DNA of 64,000 bases from Costus lasius. Taxonomy: Eukaryota; Streptophyta; Magnoliopsida; Zingiberales; Costaceae. Where the stretch lies: positions 28,895,501 through 28,959,500 of the forward strand of contig CM050446.2 in assembly GCA_027563935.2 (NCBI GenBank). The letters are read 5' to 3'. The notes below the pieces were generated by a model. The model saw nothing but the letters and a program-made list of their open reading frames with translations, ran no database searches and was not told the origin of the DNA. A program made the position numbers and the translations under genes. Shown piece after piece: positions 22,635 to 34,551 of this stretch (positions within the stretch are counted from its first letter, which is position 1; each line of letters begins with the position of its first letter).

Positions 22635-25020
22635 TGTTGGTGTATATGCCCTGCAGACCAATGTATGGACATGGTCAGGCATTGTTATGAAAGTACTTTG
22701 ATAGAATTATTAAAGGCATGGTCGTTATTATGCAGACTTCTCTACCTGCGTAGATGTATTGAGTTGCATATATAATGTCCCAGGAGTTTGGATTGGATCC
22801 ATTCTCACAAGCTATCCCCAGTCAAGGTACCTTAGCAGATATGGGACAGCTTTGGTACATGTGAGACTGGTGTATGGGCTGGTTAGGTGCGGGGCACAGT
22901 AACGCAGACATACAGGTGCATTGGATGCACTGGAGTGATCCATCGTGAGGATTGATTTGTCTAGTCAACAAGTCAATCTCACATGCAAGAGGTTTGCATT
23001 GATCCTTAGACTTGAGGTATTCATGTCTAGATTTGATGATGGGTATGCTTTAATACAGTCTTACGTCTCTCCGTAATTGGGAGATCAAAACGACTGTCAT
23101 TGGGCATGTCATAAATCATGTAGAGGCATGGATGACTAATAGTAGGATTTGCCCCTTCCATATTGGAAGCATGATATCCACCTCGGGGCGCCCCACCTTA
23201 TTGGTGCATGACAGGAATGTGTGGCCACACTAGTTAGGTCATGACCAATGCATTGGATAATAAACTTGAGACTATTCCAATGGCAGGATATCAGTTTAGG
23301 CAAAGGGATCTATAATGCAATGGGAATCCTCGTTGCTCGTTAGGAGTTGTTGCCATAATGACTTAAGTCCTATGACATGGGTAGTAGTGATGTGTTGCTA
23401 GATACCCCTCACTACTTATGATGTTTACATCATTGCCATCGTCATATGGATCCTACGGGGTCACACGCAATAGACTCTTGACGTTGCTTTAATCAGAAGC
23501 CTTTGGATCAAGTTATTGGATAACTTGGATCCATTTGGAAGATTTCATCAGCGCCAATGGGCCTGATGAGTTGGAAGAAAGTTATTGGAGCCAAACTTCA
23601 TTTTTGGCAGGTTGACCCGAAATTGACCTAGATTGGTCACATTTGGATTAGGGTTGCATTGGATTGGATCCAATGGCTTAATCAACCCATGCCATGAAGT
23701 TTGGGCTAGCTCATTATCCAATGAGGCCCAATAACTAGTTATGAAGAAGAGGTATAAGCAAATAAGGGTATAATGGGGAAGAATTTCACCCCATTGGCGC
23801 CAAGGGCATAATGGGGTGAAGTGAGCGCATGTTGCTTCATAAGGAAGCATTAGGCGCCTCCCCCTTTGATCCCTTGATGGTATCTTGCCTCTATGGTAAG
23901 TATTGGGGCTGATATGGCTTGATGGCTCTTTTGGAAAGAGCATAGGCGCATATATCAAGTGGGATAAGATTTATGGAAAAGTCTTGGAGACTTTCCTTAT
24001 CTCCAAACCCTAATTCACCCCAAACTATTTGCTTGGCCGAATTCTTCATGCATGTTGCGCCTAGCCCTTCTCCTTGGATGGAAAGAATGCCTCTAAGGCA
24101 TGTCTTGGGCTGATATGGCTATTGGGCAAATAAGGATAGGTTGAATAAGGTTTATGGCAAAGTCTTGGAGACTTTCCTTACCACAAACCCCTCTCATCCT
24201 AGCCGCCCACTTGGCATGATCCTAGCCATTGCCCTAGCCGCCCCTTGTCCTATTAATAGGACCCTTACCGCCCTCTCTTCTTGTGGTTGTTTTCGATTCC
24301 TTGGAGGTGTGAACAAACATAGAGAGGTGTGAGTTAGGGCAAAGGGTGACAACATCAAGGTGGCGCAACCTTCCTCCTCTTTGTAGCCGCAAGCCTTCTT
24401 CTCCTTCTTCTCCTCTTGGCGCAACTTGGAGAAGGGCTTGGTGGCGACATCTCTTGGAGAGAATTGGAAGTTTAAGGTGGCGACAACTTGAGGGCTTGGA
24501 GCTCTCCTTCTTCCATCAAAGGCGCAAGCAAGTTCTTCTTGTTCTTCTTCTCATCTTCTTGGCGCAAGGATTCTTTGAGCTTGGTGGCGTCTTCTTGCCA
24601 CAAGCCCTCATCGTCCCTTGGCCATAGGCGCACCTTGGAGGTGGCGCAAGCAAAGAAGAAGAAGGAAGTACTTGGCGCATCATCTTCCTCCTCATCTCTT
24701 CTTGGCGCTTCTACCTTGGAGGTGGCGCAAGTTTTGAAGAGAGTGATAAGGCTTGATTCTCTTCCCGAGGCTAGCACCAAGCGTGGAAGGGAGCAACGAT
24801 CAAGGAGTCGACGCGTGGATACTTGTAGAGGACGAACACTTGGGAGTCTTCAACTTGGCACCTTCATCCTAACAAGCAATAAAGGTACTAACCCTAACAC
24901 ATCCTTGTGTTCTCTCCCTCGCATGGATCCTTGGGACTGGAATGTGTTTCGGGTGTAATGCTTCTTCCGCTGCGTCCTGGGATTGCAAAAATTTTAAATT
25001 ACACCCGGCATTCCCTAACA
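22635..25020 (+). repeat. 5' LTR of element I
   Basis: 2386 bp, starting TGTTGGTGTATATGCCCTG and ending TTCCCTAACA. The 3' third (about 24340-24880) is rich in CTTCTTC and GGCGCAA motifs and gives open frames on both strands (156 residues at 24488-24958, 102 at 24472-24780). They are low-complexity and repeated only because the LTR is. Confidence 0.93.
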
Positions 25021-25021
25021 G

Positions 25022-25033
25022 TGGTATCAGAGG
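25022..25033 (+). other. PBS of element I (Met type)
   Basis: TGGTATCAGAG followed by G rather than C, one base after the LTR end: 11 of 12 matches to the initiator tRNA-Met complement. F's PBS has the same last-base change. Confidence 0.85.
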
Positions 25034-26517
25034 TACTTGCGAGAAACACAAGGTGTACGTTTGCTTGTGTGAAAAATTTTTGGAAAATTTTTCTTTCATC
25101 CATGCGCGTTTCACCTAGAAGGCGCTTTCATCCAAACTTCTTTTATCATTTTTATGGTCAAAATTTGGATTGTGTTTATGATGGATTTAAGACCAAAGGC
25201 GCACGTAGTTTTGTCAAGTAGGACGGGCATTGTGTCTTCGGACTGGCCGGGTCTCTTGATCTGACAAAATTGCCAGCCGATAGGGTCCATGAAATCATCA
25301 TGAAACTTGATCCCAATTTTAGCATAAATTTGATTGAGAGAATGCTTTGGATGGAGTTGGCGCATAAGGGGATAAAATTTGATTATTCCGGTTTTTCAAA
25401 TTTTATATATGCGCCACTTGTCTCTTCCATGGGTTGATATGGTCATAGCGAGTGCCCTCCTGTGTTGTGATGTGGAAGCATGTTTCCACCTGTGATGAAT
25501 GCTTGTAAAATCTTTCTACCACCTGCGTGTGGTTCTCCCCCTTCTTGATGTAAAATTTTCATCTTTCCTAAGAATAGATGTAGAATTATAAGATAGGTTA
25601 GGGCTTCATCCTGACAACAAGGAGCCTTCTTCAATCGAAATCAGAGTGGCGCCAGCTTTGGAAGCGTGGTGATGGATTTGCGGTTGGAGGAAGGGATGCT
25701 TGCTTTCGGCTTCTGGCATGGGCTGATCTGCTAAAGGGACTCGCAACCCTTGGATGCACGATAACATGTCACATGGCTCGTGACAAGTTATATGTATGAA
25801 AAGGGCTATGACCATATCGACCAAAATAGCATGCCTGTGATGGTTTATTATTCTGTCCATAGCATGCCTGTGATGTTTTTCCTTTGCTGCCATAACCATA
25901 GGAAAACTGCATGCTAGAAAAGAATAAAATCAACATGCAAAACTCTCATTGAAATATCAAGTCAATAGCCTTCTAACGCGTAGCCCTCATCAAACTATCG
26001 ATCGGTGGTGTTGTGAACTGTTTCCCACCCTCGTGGGACACACCCACTTATCTTTAGGAGGTGTGTGGTGACAATGATTTCCCCAGTCCAGTTTTAACCT
26101 GGGCGTGCCTTCGCAAGGAAATTCGTTGGCCCTGGGCATAACGGTTAGGACCAGACTTGACTAGTTTTTCATATGTCACTGACATGATGAATCACTAGAG
26201 GCAGCTGTTGAGAGGATAGGGTTCTGTGTTGTATCCGACCCTCGCTGGACACAGGGCGCCTAGTCTGTCTTAACTAAGAGGAATTGTGCGCGGCACAATT
26301 GGCTGGCATGCCTACCTAAGGAAGCATGGGACTCTCTGTGCATCTCAACTCACCCTCGTGAGTCGCGGAGACCTCGCGTGAAATTAGGATCCTACTCATG
26401 TATTTCCAAGTTGAGTTTTGAGAGTTATCAACTTGTTAAGGAAATAGTGGGAGTATAGCATTTAATTTAAAGTCCTTGTTAAATGCTTTATCATAGTACT
26501 TATTTTGCTTATTGTAG
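25034..26517 (+). other. 5' leader of element I
   Basis: About 1.5 kb without a believable gene. Around 25960-26390 it shows the same layout as the A/B/F/G leaders: a GTGT..ACAC hairpin region near 26007-26046, a CTGTG-TTGTA..CACAG hairpin at 26224-26254, then a 'gcggagacc' block. It ends with a T-rich tract and TTGTAG immediately before the gag ATG. Confidence 0.65.
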
Positions 26518-27300
26518 ATGATTCCATCTCCTGAACCTAGATTGAAACTTCTTAAAAATAAACTGGATGGAACAAATTGGACAAGATGGTTCAGACTTTT
26601 GTCCAAACTTCTAGAACATGAGAATATGGTCTATCTTCTTGAAAGACCTCCAACCCAGCCCTGTATATATTTTTGTACATAGTGGGAATGGAATGTCTAT
26701 CTTGAACATTGTGTGGATAGTGAACATTACACTGCTCTTATTTTGAGGTGCTTGACCCCTGAGGTCCAGGTTGAGTGTGATGAGATGGGGATTTATGATA
26801 TGATCATACATCTTCGACGTCTCTTCACATCGGGCACTTCAAATAGTAATCAAGAGAGTGTTGTTGGATCTTCTGGGTGTTTGCTTGAATCCAAGAATGA
26901 CTATGGTTCCGTATCTTCGAAGCTAAAACTTCGGAAGACTGGGAATGCATGGAAATTTCAGGATGGATTAAGGCCCAGGAAGAGCATGGCACAAAAGAAG
27001 GGATGTTATCCATCTGCTTCAGGTATTGTGTTACTGAGGTCTTTATGTCTACTTCTTATTCATGGGTACTGGGTACCGCATGAGGAGCTTACATATGTTT
27101 TTCATATGCAGGGGCTCAAAAGAAGTAGGACAATAAGGCTTGGTGGGATCGACTTTCGAGTCAGGGACGGAGCATTGGATGCTGCTGTTGATGTCATCTC
27201 ACTACCTTCAAAGACTTCAACTAGAACTTTGCTATTATGTACTAGCTTTTGTATTAGAACATTATGTCCATTATTTTGAATGGATTTTCAGTTTGAAATA
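26518..27300 (+). pseudogene. Element I gag and protease remnant
   Basis: From the ATG at 26518 the frame matches copia gag (LDGTNWTRWF, then LLERPPTQP) but stops early, near 26678. A second open stretch (26713-27279) carries later gag and the protease region. In that region the segment matching SWVLDTACG reads SWVLGTA followed by a stop, so the catalytic Asp is lost. Neither protein can be functional. Confidence 0.8.
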
Positions 27301-29640
27301 AATTGGTATTTCCTTAAATCTGGAATGTTCTATAGTAGTGGTACAATTGATGATAGCTTGTAGTTCTGTATGTAACACTGGATAGATCAAGTCCAATGAT
27401 TCAATCAATACCATCTCTTTGCATTGTCTCTTGGGCCATAAGACATAAGTCACATCCAAAAGTCCATGGACTATTGGGATTATTATCCTTTCAGGGTTAT
27501 GATATATGTGAGCCTTGTCTAATGGACAAGATGGCAGATGCTACCTTCATTTAGGAAGGAGAGAGAGGTTAGATGTTTGTTGGATCTAGTGCACAGCAAT
27601 GTGTGTAGACCCATGGAGACAAGCACTAAGTGGTATACTTCATTAAGTTGGGATATGTCATATCCAACACGTAACTTTGGAGAAATCCAAGAAGTTAAGA
27701 AATAAAGTATAGAATCGAATTGGAGAATCTATTAAAACCCTTTGATTGGATCAAAGTAGGAAGTGAAGAATTTGATGACTATCTTGAGGAGTGTGGGGTT
27801 GTCTCACAGCTTACTTGGAACACCACAACTGTGTGGTGAAATTCAAAGAAAGAAAAGGGAACACATTGGATGTGGTTCCACCTTTGAATAGTCATGCAAA
27901 TTTACTTCCTTTAGAGGCCATGCAAGCAACTGTTCTGACACTCCATAGTGTGTGTTTGTGGGGCACTAAGAGTGCTACTTCTATCCCGATGAGAACAAAA
28001 ATATTTTTTGCTCAAACTACTGTCCTTCTTGAGGAGATGTCCTTTTGAAAGAAGCTAGTGGGAGTAGATTTGATTAGGACAAGGTCCAAAAATCAACCAC
28101 AATACAGTTAGACACAAATGGAGAGTAGAATCACACATGCAGGTTGAAGGTCAACCTGAGGTTCAAGTAACACAGGAACCACATAAGTCTGGATCGATTC
28201 GATATGCAAGGCATGACGAATTTTTCAAGGATGAACCTAAAGACTTATGAGGAAATGGAAGCGGTCAGTGGACTAGATTCCAAGAAATGGCTAAGCGCCA
28301 TAAGAACCGTAATGGACTACATGTCTGCTAATCAAGTGTGGGACTTGATTGAGCCGCCAAAGGGGTAACACCCAGAGGCTATATATGGATCTTCTTAGAA
28401 GATAGACATGGAAAGTAACATTGTTACCTATGATGACAAGCTAGTGAATGAAATTTCAGATAAGTCCACTGGGTGGATAGTGATGAAATTTTTCACCGAT
28501 AGCTTTGTTTGAGTCCATTAGGTATCTACTTGTTATAATTGCATGTTCTGTTATAGCGTGTTGTTATGAAAATTGCTTTTCTTAATGGACGTCTGGAAGA
28601 GGATGTCTAGATGGAAATAGCCAAAATGTTTTCATACAATCGCCATAAAGATATGTATGGTATTATACAAGTATCCTGTGTTTACAAGAAGATCAGTGGG
28701 AGCATCACAATGTTTCTTGTTCTAGATGATTGATGATATTCTCCTCACATGGAATGACATCTCAGCTCCTCACATGGTGAAGAAAAGGCTTGAGATGTAT
28801 TTCGAGAAGAATGATCTAGGGAATGATGCCTACATCTTAGGCATGAGGATCTATAGACGGAGATCCAAGAAAGTCATTGCCCTTTAGTCAATCTATGTTC
28901 ATCCAAGAGTTTCTGGAGAGGTTTATATTGGATGATTCCAAATATTGATACCTTCTAGAAAAATATGGTCTAACTCTCACGAGGATGCTATGTCTTTTGA
29001 CACAGCTGGAGAGTAATAACATGGGTCTAAAATCTTGTTACATTGGGTACATGATAGATCATGTTTTGTGTATGGTACACAAGACCATTTGTGGCAAGTG
29101 CTTGGAGCATGTCCAGAAAGTTTCAATGAGATCCTAGTGTTTGACACTGGATAGCTGTGAAAGCAACCCTTCGTACTTGGGAAGTATAAAGGATTGAATT
29201 TTAGTCTATGATAGACAGGAAGAACTTTGTGTACAGGGGTACACTGACACTTTGTTCCGGTCTAATGACTATCGATCACAGTCAGGATTTGTGTTTTGCC
29301 TTGATGTGGTGTTGTAGGCTGAAAGAGCTTTATGCAAACCATAGTGGCAAATTCTACAATTAAGGCTGAGTACATTGCAGCTTCTTGTGGCAGCAAAGGA
29401 AGCAGCTTCATTCATTTGAACTTGATTTAGTCCCAGGTGCTTGATGGTCCAGTATAGTTCTTACTGGGGCCGTAAGCATGTGTAAAGGAACTTAGCACTC
29501 AAGTATGTACTGCAGCAATATCATCTGATCTTGGAGATCATGGATAAAGATGATGATTCAAACTAGTTAAAATAAACACAGATAGCAATCTGGAAAAACC
29601 CACTGACGTAGCCTCTGGCGCAGCGGAAGCTAAATAAGTC
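27301..29640 (+). pseudogene. Element I integrase, RT and RNase H remnants
   Basis: A heavily decayed pol in the expected order. About 27580-27660 resembles the integrase HSDVCGP region (LVHSNVCRP). About 28250-28375 matches the linker SGLDSKKW..SANQVWDLIEPP. About 28700-28760 is the RT active-site region with YVDD disrupted. About 29160-29640 is the RNase H tail ending near LTKPLAQ-like sequence. Many stops and shifts interrupt it; the longest frame is 85 residues. Confidence 0.75.
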
Positions 29641-29687
29641 ATACTAGAGACATAGGAACTGATTAAACATCAGTTGCCCTTGGTCTT

Positions 29688-29703
29688 AGTGCAAGTGGGA
29701 GAT
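29688..29703 (+). other. Polypurine tract of element I
   Basis: AGTGCAAGTGGGAGAT directly before the 3' LTR. This cis element is intact although the coding body is ruined. Confidence 0.88.
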
Positions 29704-32089
29704 TGTTGGTGTATATGCCCTGCAGACCAATGTATGGACATGGTCAGGCATTGTTATGAAAGTACTTTGATAGAATTATTAAAGGCATGGTCGTTATTAT
29801 GTAGACTTCTCTACCTGCGTAGATGTATTGAGTTGCATATATAATGTCCCAGGAGTTTGGATTGGATCCATTCTCACAAGCTATCCCCAGTCAAGGTACC
29901 TTAGCAGATATGGGACAGCTTTGGTACATGTGAGACTGGTGTATGGGCTGGTTAGGTGCGGGGCACAGTAACGCAGACATACAGGTGCATTGGATGCACT
30001 GGAGTGATCCATCGTGAGGATTGATTTGTCTAGTCAACAAGTCAATCTCACATGCAAGAGGTTTGCATTGATCCTTAGACTTGAGGTATTCATGTCTAGA
30101 TTTGATGATGGGTATGCTTTAATACAGTCTTACGTCTCTCCGTAATTGGGAGATCAAAACGACTGTCATTGGGCATGTCATAAATCATGTAGAGGCATGG
30201 ATGACTAATAGTAGGATTTGCCCCTTCCATATTGGAAGCATGATATCCACCTCGGGGCGCCCCACCTTATTGGTGCATGACAGGAATGTGTGGCCACACT
30301 AGTTAGGTCATGACCAATGCATTGGATAATAAACTTGAGACTATTCCAATGGCAGGATATCAGTTTAGGCAAAGTGATCTATAATGCAATGGGAATCCTC
30401 GTTGCTCGTTAGGAGTTGTTGCCATAATGACTTAAGTCCTATGACATGGGTAGTAGTGATGTGTTGCTAGATACCCCTCACTACTTATGATGTTTACATC
30501 ATTGCCATCGTCATATGGATCCTACGGGGTCACACGCAATAGACTCTTGACGTTGCTTTAATCAGAAGCCTTTGGATCAAGTTATTGGATAACTTGGATC
30601 CATTTGGAAGATTTCATCAGCGCCAATGGGCCTGATGAGTTGGAAGAAAGTTATTGGAGCCAAACTTCATTTTTGGCAGGTTGACCCGAAATTGACCTAG
30701 ATTGGTCACATTTGGATTAGGGTTGCATTGGATTGGATCCAATGGCTTAATCAACCCATGCCATGAAGTTTGGGCTAGCTCATTATCCAATGAGGCCCAA
30801 TAACTAGTTATGAAGAAGAGGTATAAGCAAATAAGGGTATAATGGGGAAGAATTTCACCCCATTGGCGCCAAGGGCATAATGGGGTGAAGTGAGCGCATG
30901 TTGCTTCATAAGGAAGCATTAGGCGCCTCCCCCTTTGATCCCTTGATGGTATCTTGCCTCTATGGTAAGTATTGGGGCTGATATGGCTTGATGGCTCTTT
31001 TGGAAAGAGCATAGGCGCATATATCAAGTGGGATAAGATTTATGGAAAAGTCTTGGAGACTTTCCTTATCTCCAAACCCTAATTCACCCCAAACTATTTG
31101 CTTGGCCGAATTCTTCATGCATGTTGCGCCTAGCCCTTCTCCTTGGATGGAAAGAATGCCTCTAAGGCATGTCTTAGGCTGATATGGCTATTGGGCAAAT
31201 AAGGATAGGTTGAATAAGGTTTATGGCAAAGTCTTGGAGACTTTCCTTACCACAAACCCCTTTCATCCTAGCCGCCCACTTGGCATGATCCTAGCCATTG
31301 CCCTAGCCGCCCCTTGTCCTATTAATAGGACCCTTACCGCCCTCTCTTCTTGTGGTTGTTTTCGATTCCTTGGAGGTGTGAACAAACATAGAGAGGTGTG
31401 AGTTAGGGCAAAGGGTGACAACATCAAGGTGGCGCAACCTTCCTCCTCTTTGTAGCCGCAAGCCTTCTTCTCCTTCTTCTCCTCTTGGCGCAACTTGGAG
31501 AAGGGCTTGGTGGCGACATCTCTTGGAGAGAATTGGAAGTTTAAGGTGGCGACAACTTGAGGGCTTGGAGCTCTCCTTCTTCCATCAAAGGCGCAAGCAA
31601 GTTCTTCTTGTTCTTCTTCTCATCTTCTTGGCGCAAGGATTCTTTGAGCTTGGTGGCGTCTTCTTGCCACAAGCCCTCATCGTCCCTTGGCCATAGGCGC
31701 ACCTTGGAGGTGGCGCAAGCAAAGAAGAAGAAGGAAGTACTTGGCGCATCATCTTCCTCCTCATCTCTTCTTGGCGCTTCTACCTTGGAGGTGGCGCAAG
31801 TTTTGAAGAGAGTGATAAGGCTTGATTCTCTTCCCGAGGCTAGCACCAAGCGTGGAAGGGAGCAACGATCAAGGAGTCGACGCGTGGATACTTGTAGAGG
31901 ACGAACACTTGGGCGTCTTCAACTTGGCACCTTCATCCTAACAAGCAATAAAGGTACTAACCCTAACACATCCTTGTGTTCTCTCCCTCGCATGGATCCT
32001 TGGGACTGGAATGTGTTTCGGGTGTAATGCTTCTTCCGCTGCGTCCTGGGACTGCAAAAATTTTAAATTACACCCGGCATTCCTTAACA
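29704..32089 (+). repeat. 3' LTR of element I
   Basis: 2386 bp, ending TTCCTTAACA, then TSD TGGAG. Differences from the 5' LTR include GCAAAGG/GCAAAGT, CTTGGGC/CTTAGGC, GGGAGTC/GGGCGTC and GGGATTGC/GGGACTGC. Confidence 0.93.
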
Positions 32090-32094
32090 TGGAG

Positions 32095-32634
32095 TCAAGT
32101 GGAGGGGTGAAGGCTTAGAGTTCTTGGAGCACTTCTCTTCTTCTTCCATCAAAGGGCGCAAGCAAGCTTCTTCCTCCTTCCTCCTTCCTCCTTCCCTTCC
32201 TTGGCGCAAAGGAACAAGAAGGCTAGCGGCATCCTTTCTTCTTCCCTTCCTTGGCGCAAAGGAACAAGAAGGCTTGTGGATTCCACTCCGTCCGCTGTGG
32301 AATCCTTCCAAGGAAACAGAGCCTTAGTGTTTGGTGCAAGTGATCAAGAGACTCTCTCTTGGTGTGGATCTTCTTCCCGAGGCTAGCACCGGGCATGGAA
32401 GAAGAAGACTCGAGGCATCCGTGTGTGTGAGATTGCAGAGAGAGCACGCTTGGGCGCCTACTTCGACATCGGCCTTCATCTTGCTTTTAGGTACTTTCTC
32501 CTCTCATCGTGTCGACTCCCTCGCAAGACGATCTTCACTGGGTTTTTGGGATTGGCCTGTTTCGGGGATATTCTTCTGCTGCGTATGTAATCTGTAATGT
32601 AAACTTTGTAAAATATCTCTGGGGTTTCCGAACA
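32095..32634 (+). repeat. 3' LTR of element E, segment 4 (end)
   Basis: Resumes E's LTR after I and ends near TTTCCGAACA at 32634. It has the same CTTCTTCC / TTGGCGCAA richness as the end of I's LTR, including a near-perfect local duplication of CTTCCTTGGCGCAAAGGAAC at about 32196 and 32247. No gene is seen. E's own TSD cannot be checked because its left end is outside the window. Confidence 0.75.
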
Positions 32635-32656
32635 ACCTACATCTATGAAAGAAAGT

Positions 32657-32730
32657 AGAAGCTTTTTGGGGCATGCAGATTCATAAAGGATTTCTCTAAA
32701 CTTGCTAGACGTGTCACTCACTTGCTATGT
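32657..32730 (+). pseudogene. Ty3/gypsy reverse transcriptase fragment
   Basis: Reads RSFLGHA, then, after a small deletion and frame change near 32677, RFIKDFSKLARRVTHLL. This matches the conserved gypsy RT segment around FLGHAGFYRRFIKDFSK. Only about 25 codons remain, on the opposite strand to the chromovirus remnant next to it. Confidence 0.7.
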
Positions 32731-32744
32731 AAATACAAGGCATC

Positions 32745-33390
32745 AGCCATCCAGATATTTTTGTATCTACTCCTCAAACTGCCATAACTTAGAAGCTTTT
32801 TCCCACCGTGCTTCTTCCTTAGGTGTGTTTTCCCATTGGATGAGAAACTCCATTCTACAATTTCTATTGGTATAACCAAGTGTTATATGATTTAAAATAT
32901 ATTTTTATCTCTTTGTCAAATTTTATTCTGACACTTGGTGGAGCCTGACATCATTGAGCTTTGCTAGGTTCTCCTTCATCTGTGTGAAATTTATTCAAGA
33001 AAACTCTCAAGGAACTTCAAATGTAGCTTTAGACGATCTGGCAGTTTCAATATGTATGCAACTGTGCCAACCTTGTATAAGATCTCAAAACGTCGGTCAT
33101 ATCTCTGTATCAAGCTCCTATGCGCCGATCTAGCAAATATTTTCTTCTACATTTTAGTTATTAGTTTCAACGAAACTAGATCAAACTACAAAATCATCAC
33201 CCTTTTGGCTTTGATTGGCACAGTGCTGCATCCTTCTTGTAGCATTCTCTAAGCTATCACGAGCCTCCTGGAGTACGTTGGCACACTCCTTAACCACCCG
33301 AAATACTGTTGGGCACTCGCCCTATGTGTGCTGAACTATGTCTATAGGTGTAAGGGGTTACTGTCCAAATGGGCGAAGGCTATTTTCTTT
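32745..33390 (-). pseudogene. Chromovirus integrase C-terminus and chromodomain remnant
   Basis: On the - strand, from right to left, come: a coiled segment with ECANVLQEARDSLENATRRM (about 33200-33305); the integrase C-terminal region with RYDRRFEILYKVGTVAYILK and LPDRLKLH (about 33010-33130); and a chromodomain-like stretch with EFLIQWENTPKEEARWEKAS and LWQFEE (about 32770-32860). The order matches the end of plant Ty3/gypsy chromovirus pol. Stops and frame changes break it. The sub-lineage (Galadriel- or Tekay-like) is unresolved. Confidence 0.75.
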
Positions 33391-33795
33391 CATCACTTTC
33401 TGTATTGTATCAAATCATATATTTTTATAATATTTATGAATCGTATCCTCTATTCTTTTTATTTCTGTTGAATAGCATAGATCTCTCAATCAAAGGTGCC
33501 CTAATTTTTAGAGGTAATTAATAATGAGTGCTTGTGCTCATTAGAAGCCAGAGCTCATTAAACAGAAAGCTTTATTATTATAAGATGAATTTGAAAAGGT
33601 CTATTACATTAAGTTGTAACATTTTTTGACCCCACACACTTGAAAAGAGGCTAAAGAAGATAAACAACAACAGTTGCTTTCCTTGTGCCATGGTGGACCA
33701 CAAAAGGAAGAATTACATGAGTCTACAGGATGACCTGTAAGGAGACCATTGAGAAACCCCGGGCAAATTTAAAATTTTAGAAAACATTACAGAAG
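33391..33795. other. Unassigned AT-rich sequence
   Basis: About 400 bp between the chromovirus remnant and the LTR of J. I see no gene, clear repeat or RNA. It may be the outer part of the chromovirus or genomic spacer. Confidence 0.4.
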
Positions 33796-34029
33796 TGATT
33801 TGTCCGCAAGTGCACGGATACGTCGAAGTAATAAAAGATATCGAACCCATAGAGACCTACGTGTTACGTACCAAATAATTGAACTCTCACTAGCTAAGTG
33901 AACGATGTGGGATGGGAATAAGACAAGAGCAAACAATTGAAAACTATTGTAGAATTTTAGAGAGAGAAAATAGGGACTAAGGTTTCATCATTTTAATTCC
34001 TATGCCCAGATATAATAAAGTTTTTGTTA
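33796..34029 (-). repeat. Left segment of the LTR of old Athila-like element J
   Basis: Matches the LTR end shared by X and K (CGCAAGTGCACGGATACG, then ATAGAGACCTACGTGTTA). It is cut at 34029/34034 by K; the rest is at 52582-53994. The outer boundary near 33796 is approximate. Confidence 0.7.
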
Positions 34030-34034
34030 GTTAT
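34030..34034. other. TSD GTTAT of element K, left copy
   Basis: GTTAT directly before K's LTR (TGATAGCCC at 34035) recurs at 52577-52581 after the other LTR. Confidence 0.95.
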
Positions 34035-34551
34035 TGATAGCCCGAAAGGGAACACTACAAGTCTGGCATGCGTGTACCTTGGACTAATCCTTGGTAACGG
34101 CACCAAAAACTTGTTGTTAAACCGCAAGTGCACGGGTATACGAAGTAATAAAAAAAAGTATCGAATCCACAGGGACCTATGTTGTCGAATACTAAATAGT
34201 TGATTTCTTACTATCTAGGCAAATCGAGATCGTGAAAATAGCAAACAGAAACTAAGAAAATAGGATTATTAGAGAGAAAAGCTGGGACTAGGGTTTCGTT
34301 CACTTAAACTTTTATGACTAGACATGAATAAGGATTTCGTTGATTCAATTTTATCATGATGAAGATATTATCAAACAATGAACTCAAGGATCACTTTCGT
34401 GCATCCGAGTTCTAGGAATCTCTAGTGAAGTCTCAAGGATCACTTTCGTGCATCCGAGTCTCGCAACTAGTTTCACTCAAGGATCTCCAACGTTCCGATC
34501 TTTGCTTTCGCACAAGATCTTCACGTTTGACAAATAGACTCGATCTATAGG
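34035..34551 (-). repeat. Left (3') LTR of K, segment 1
   Basis: LTR end portion, cut at TSD ATAGG (34547-34551) by element F. It matches 50667-51181 in the intact right LTR apart from TTGTTGTTAAACC against TTGTTAAACC and a few substitutions. The LTR resumes at 43633. Confidence 0.92.

Larger units (their letters stand above)
22635..32089 (+). mobile_element. Element I: non-autonomous copia element with decayed body
   Basis: 9455 bp bounded by TSD TGGAG (22630-22634 and 32090-32094). The LTRs are 2386 bp each with about eight differences seen by eye (roughly 0.3 percent), so insertion was recent. The 4.7-kb body is recognisably copia but riddled with stops and frameshifts. Recent LTRs around an old, ruined body imply that it was copied by enzymes from another element. 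It lies in the LTR of its relative E. Confidence 0.92.

Noticed and set aside
23548..23958. 136-residue - strand frame, repeated at 30617
   Set aside because: Antisense in the LTR of element I, duplicated with it; no recognisable motif.
24488..24958. 156-residue Ser/Lys-rich frame (and its copy at 31557)
   Set aside because: Low-complexity reading of CTTCTTC / GGCGCAA repeats at the end of element I's LTR, open on both strands and present in both LTRs; no sign of a protein.
33052..33252. 66-residue + strand frame
   Set aside because: Antisense to the chromovirus integrase remnant, which matches a known family on the other strand.
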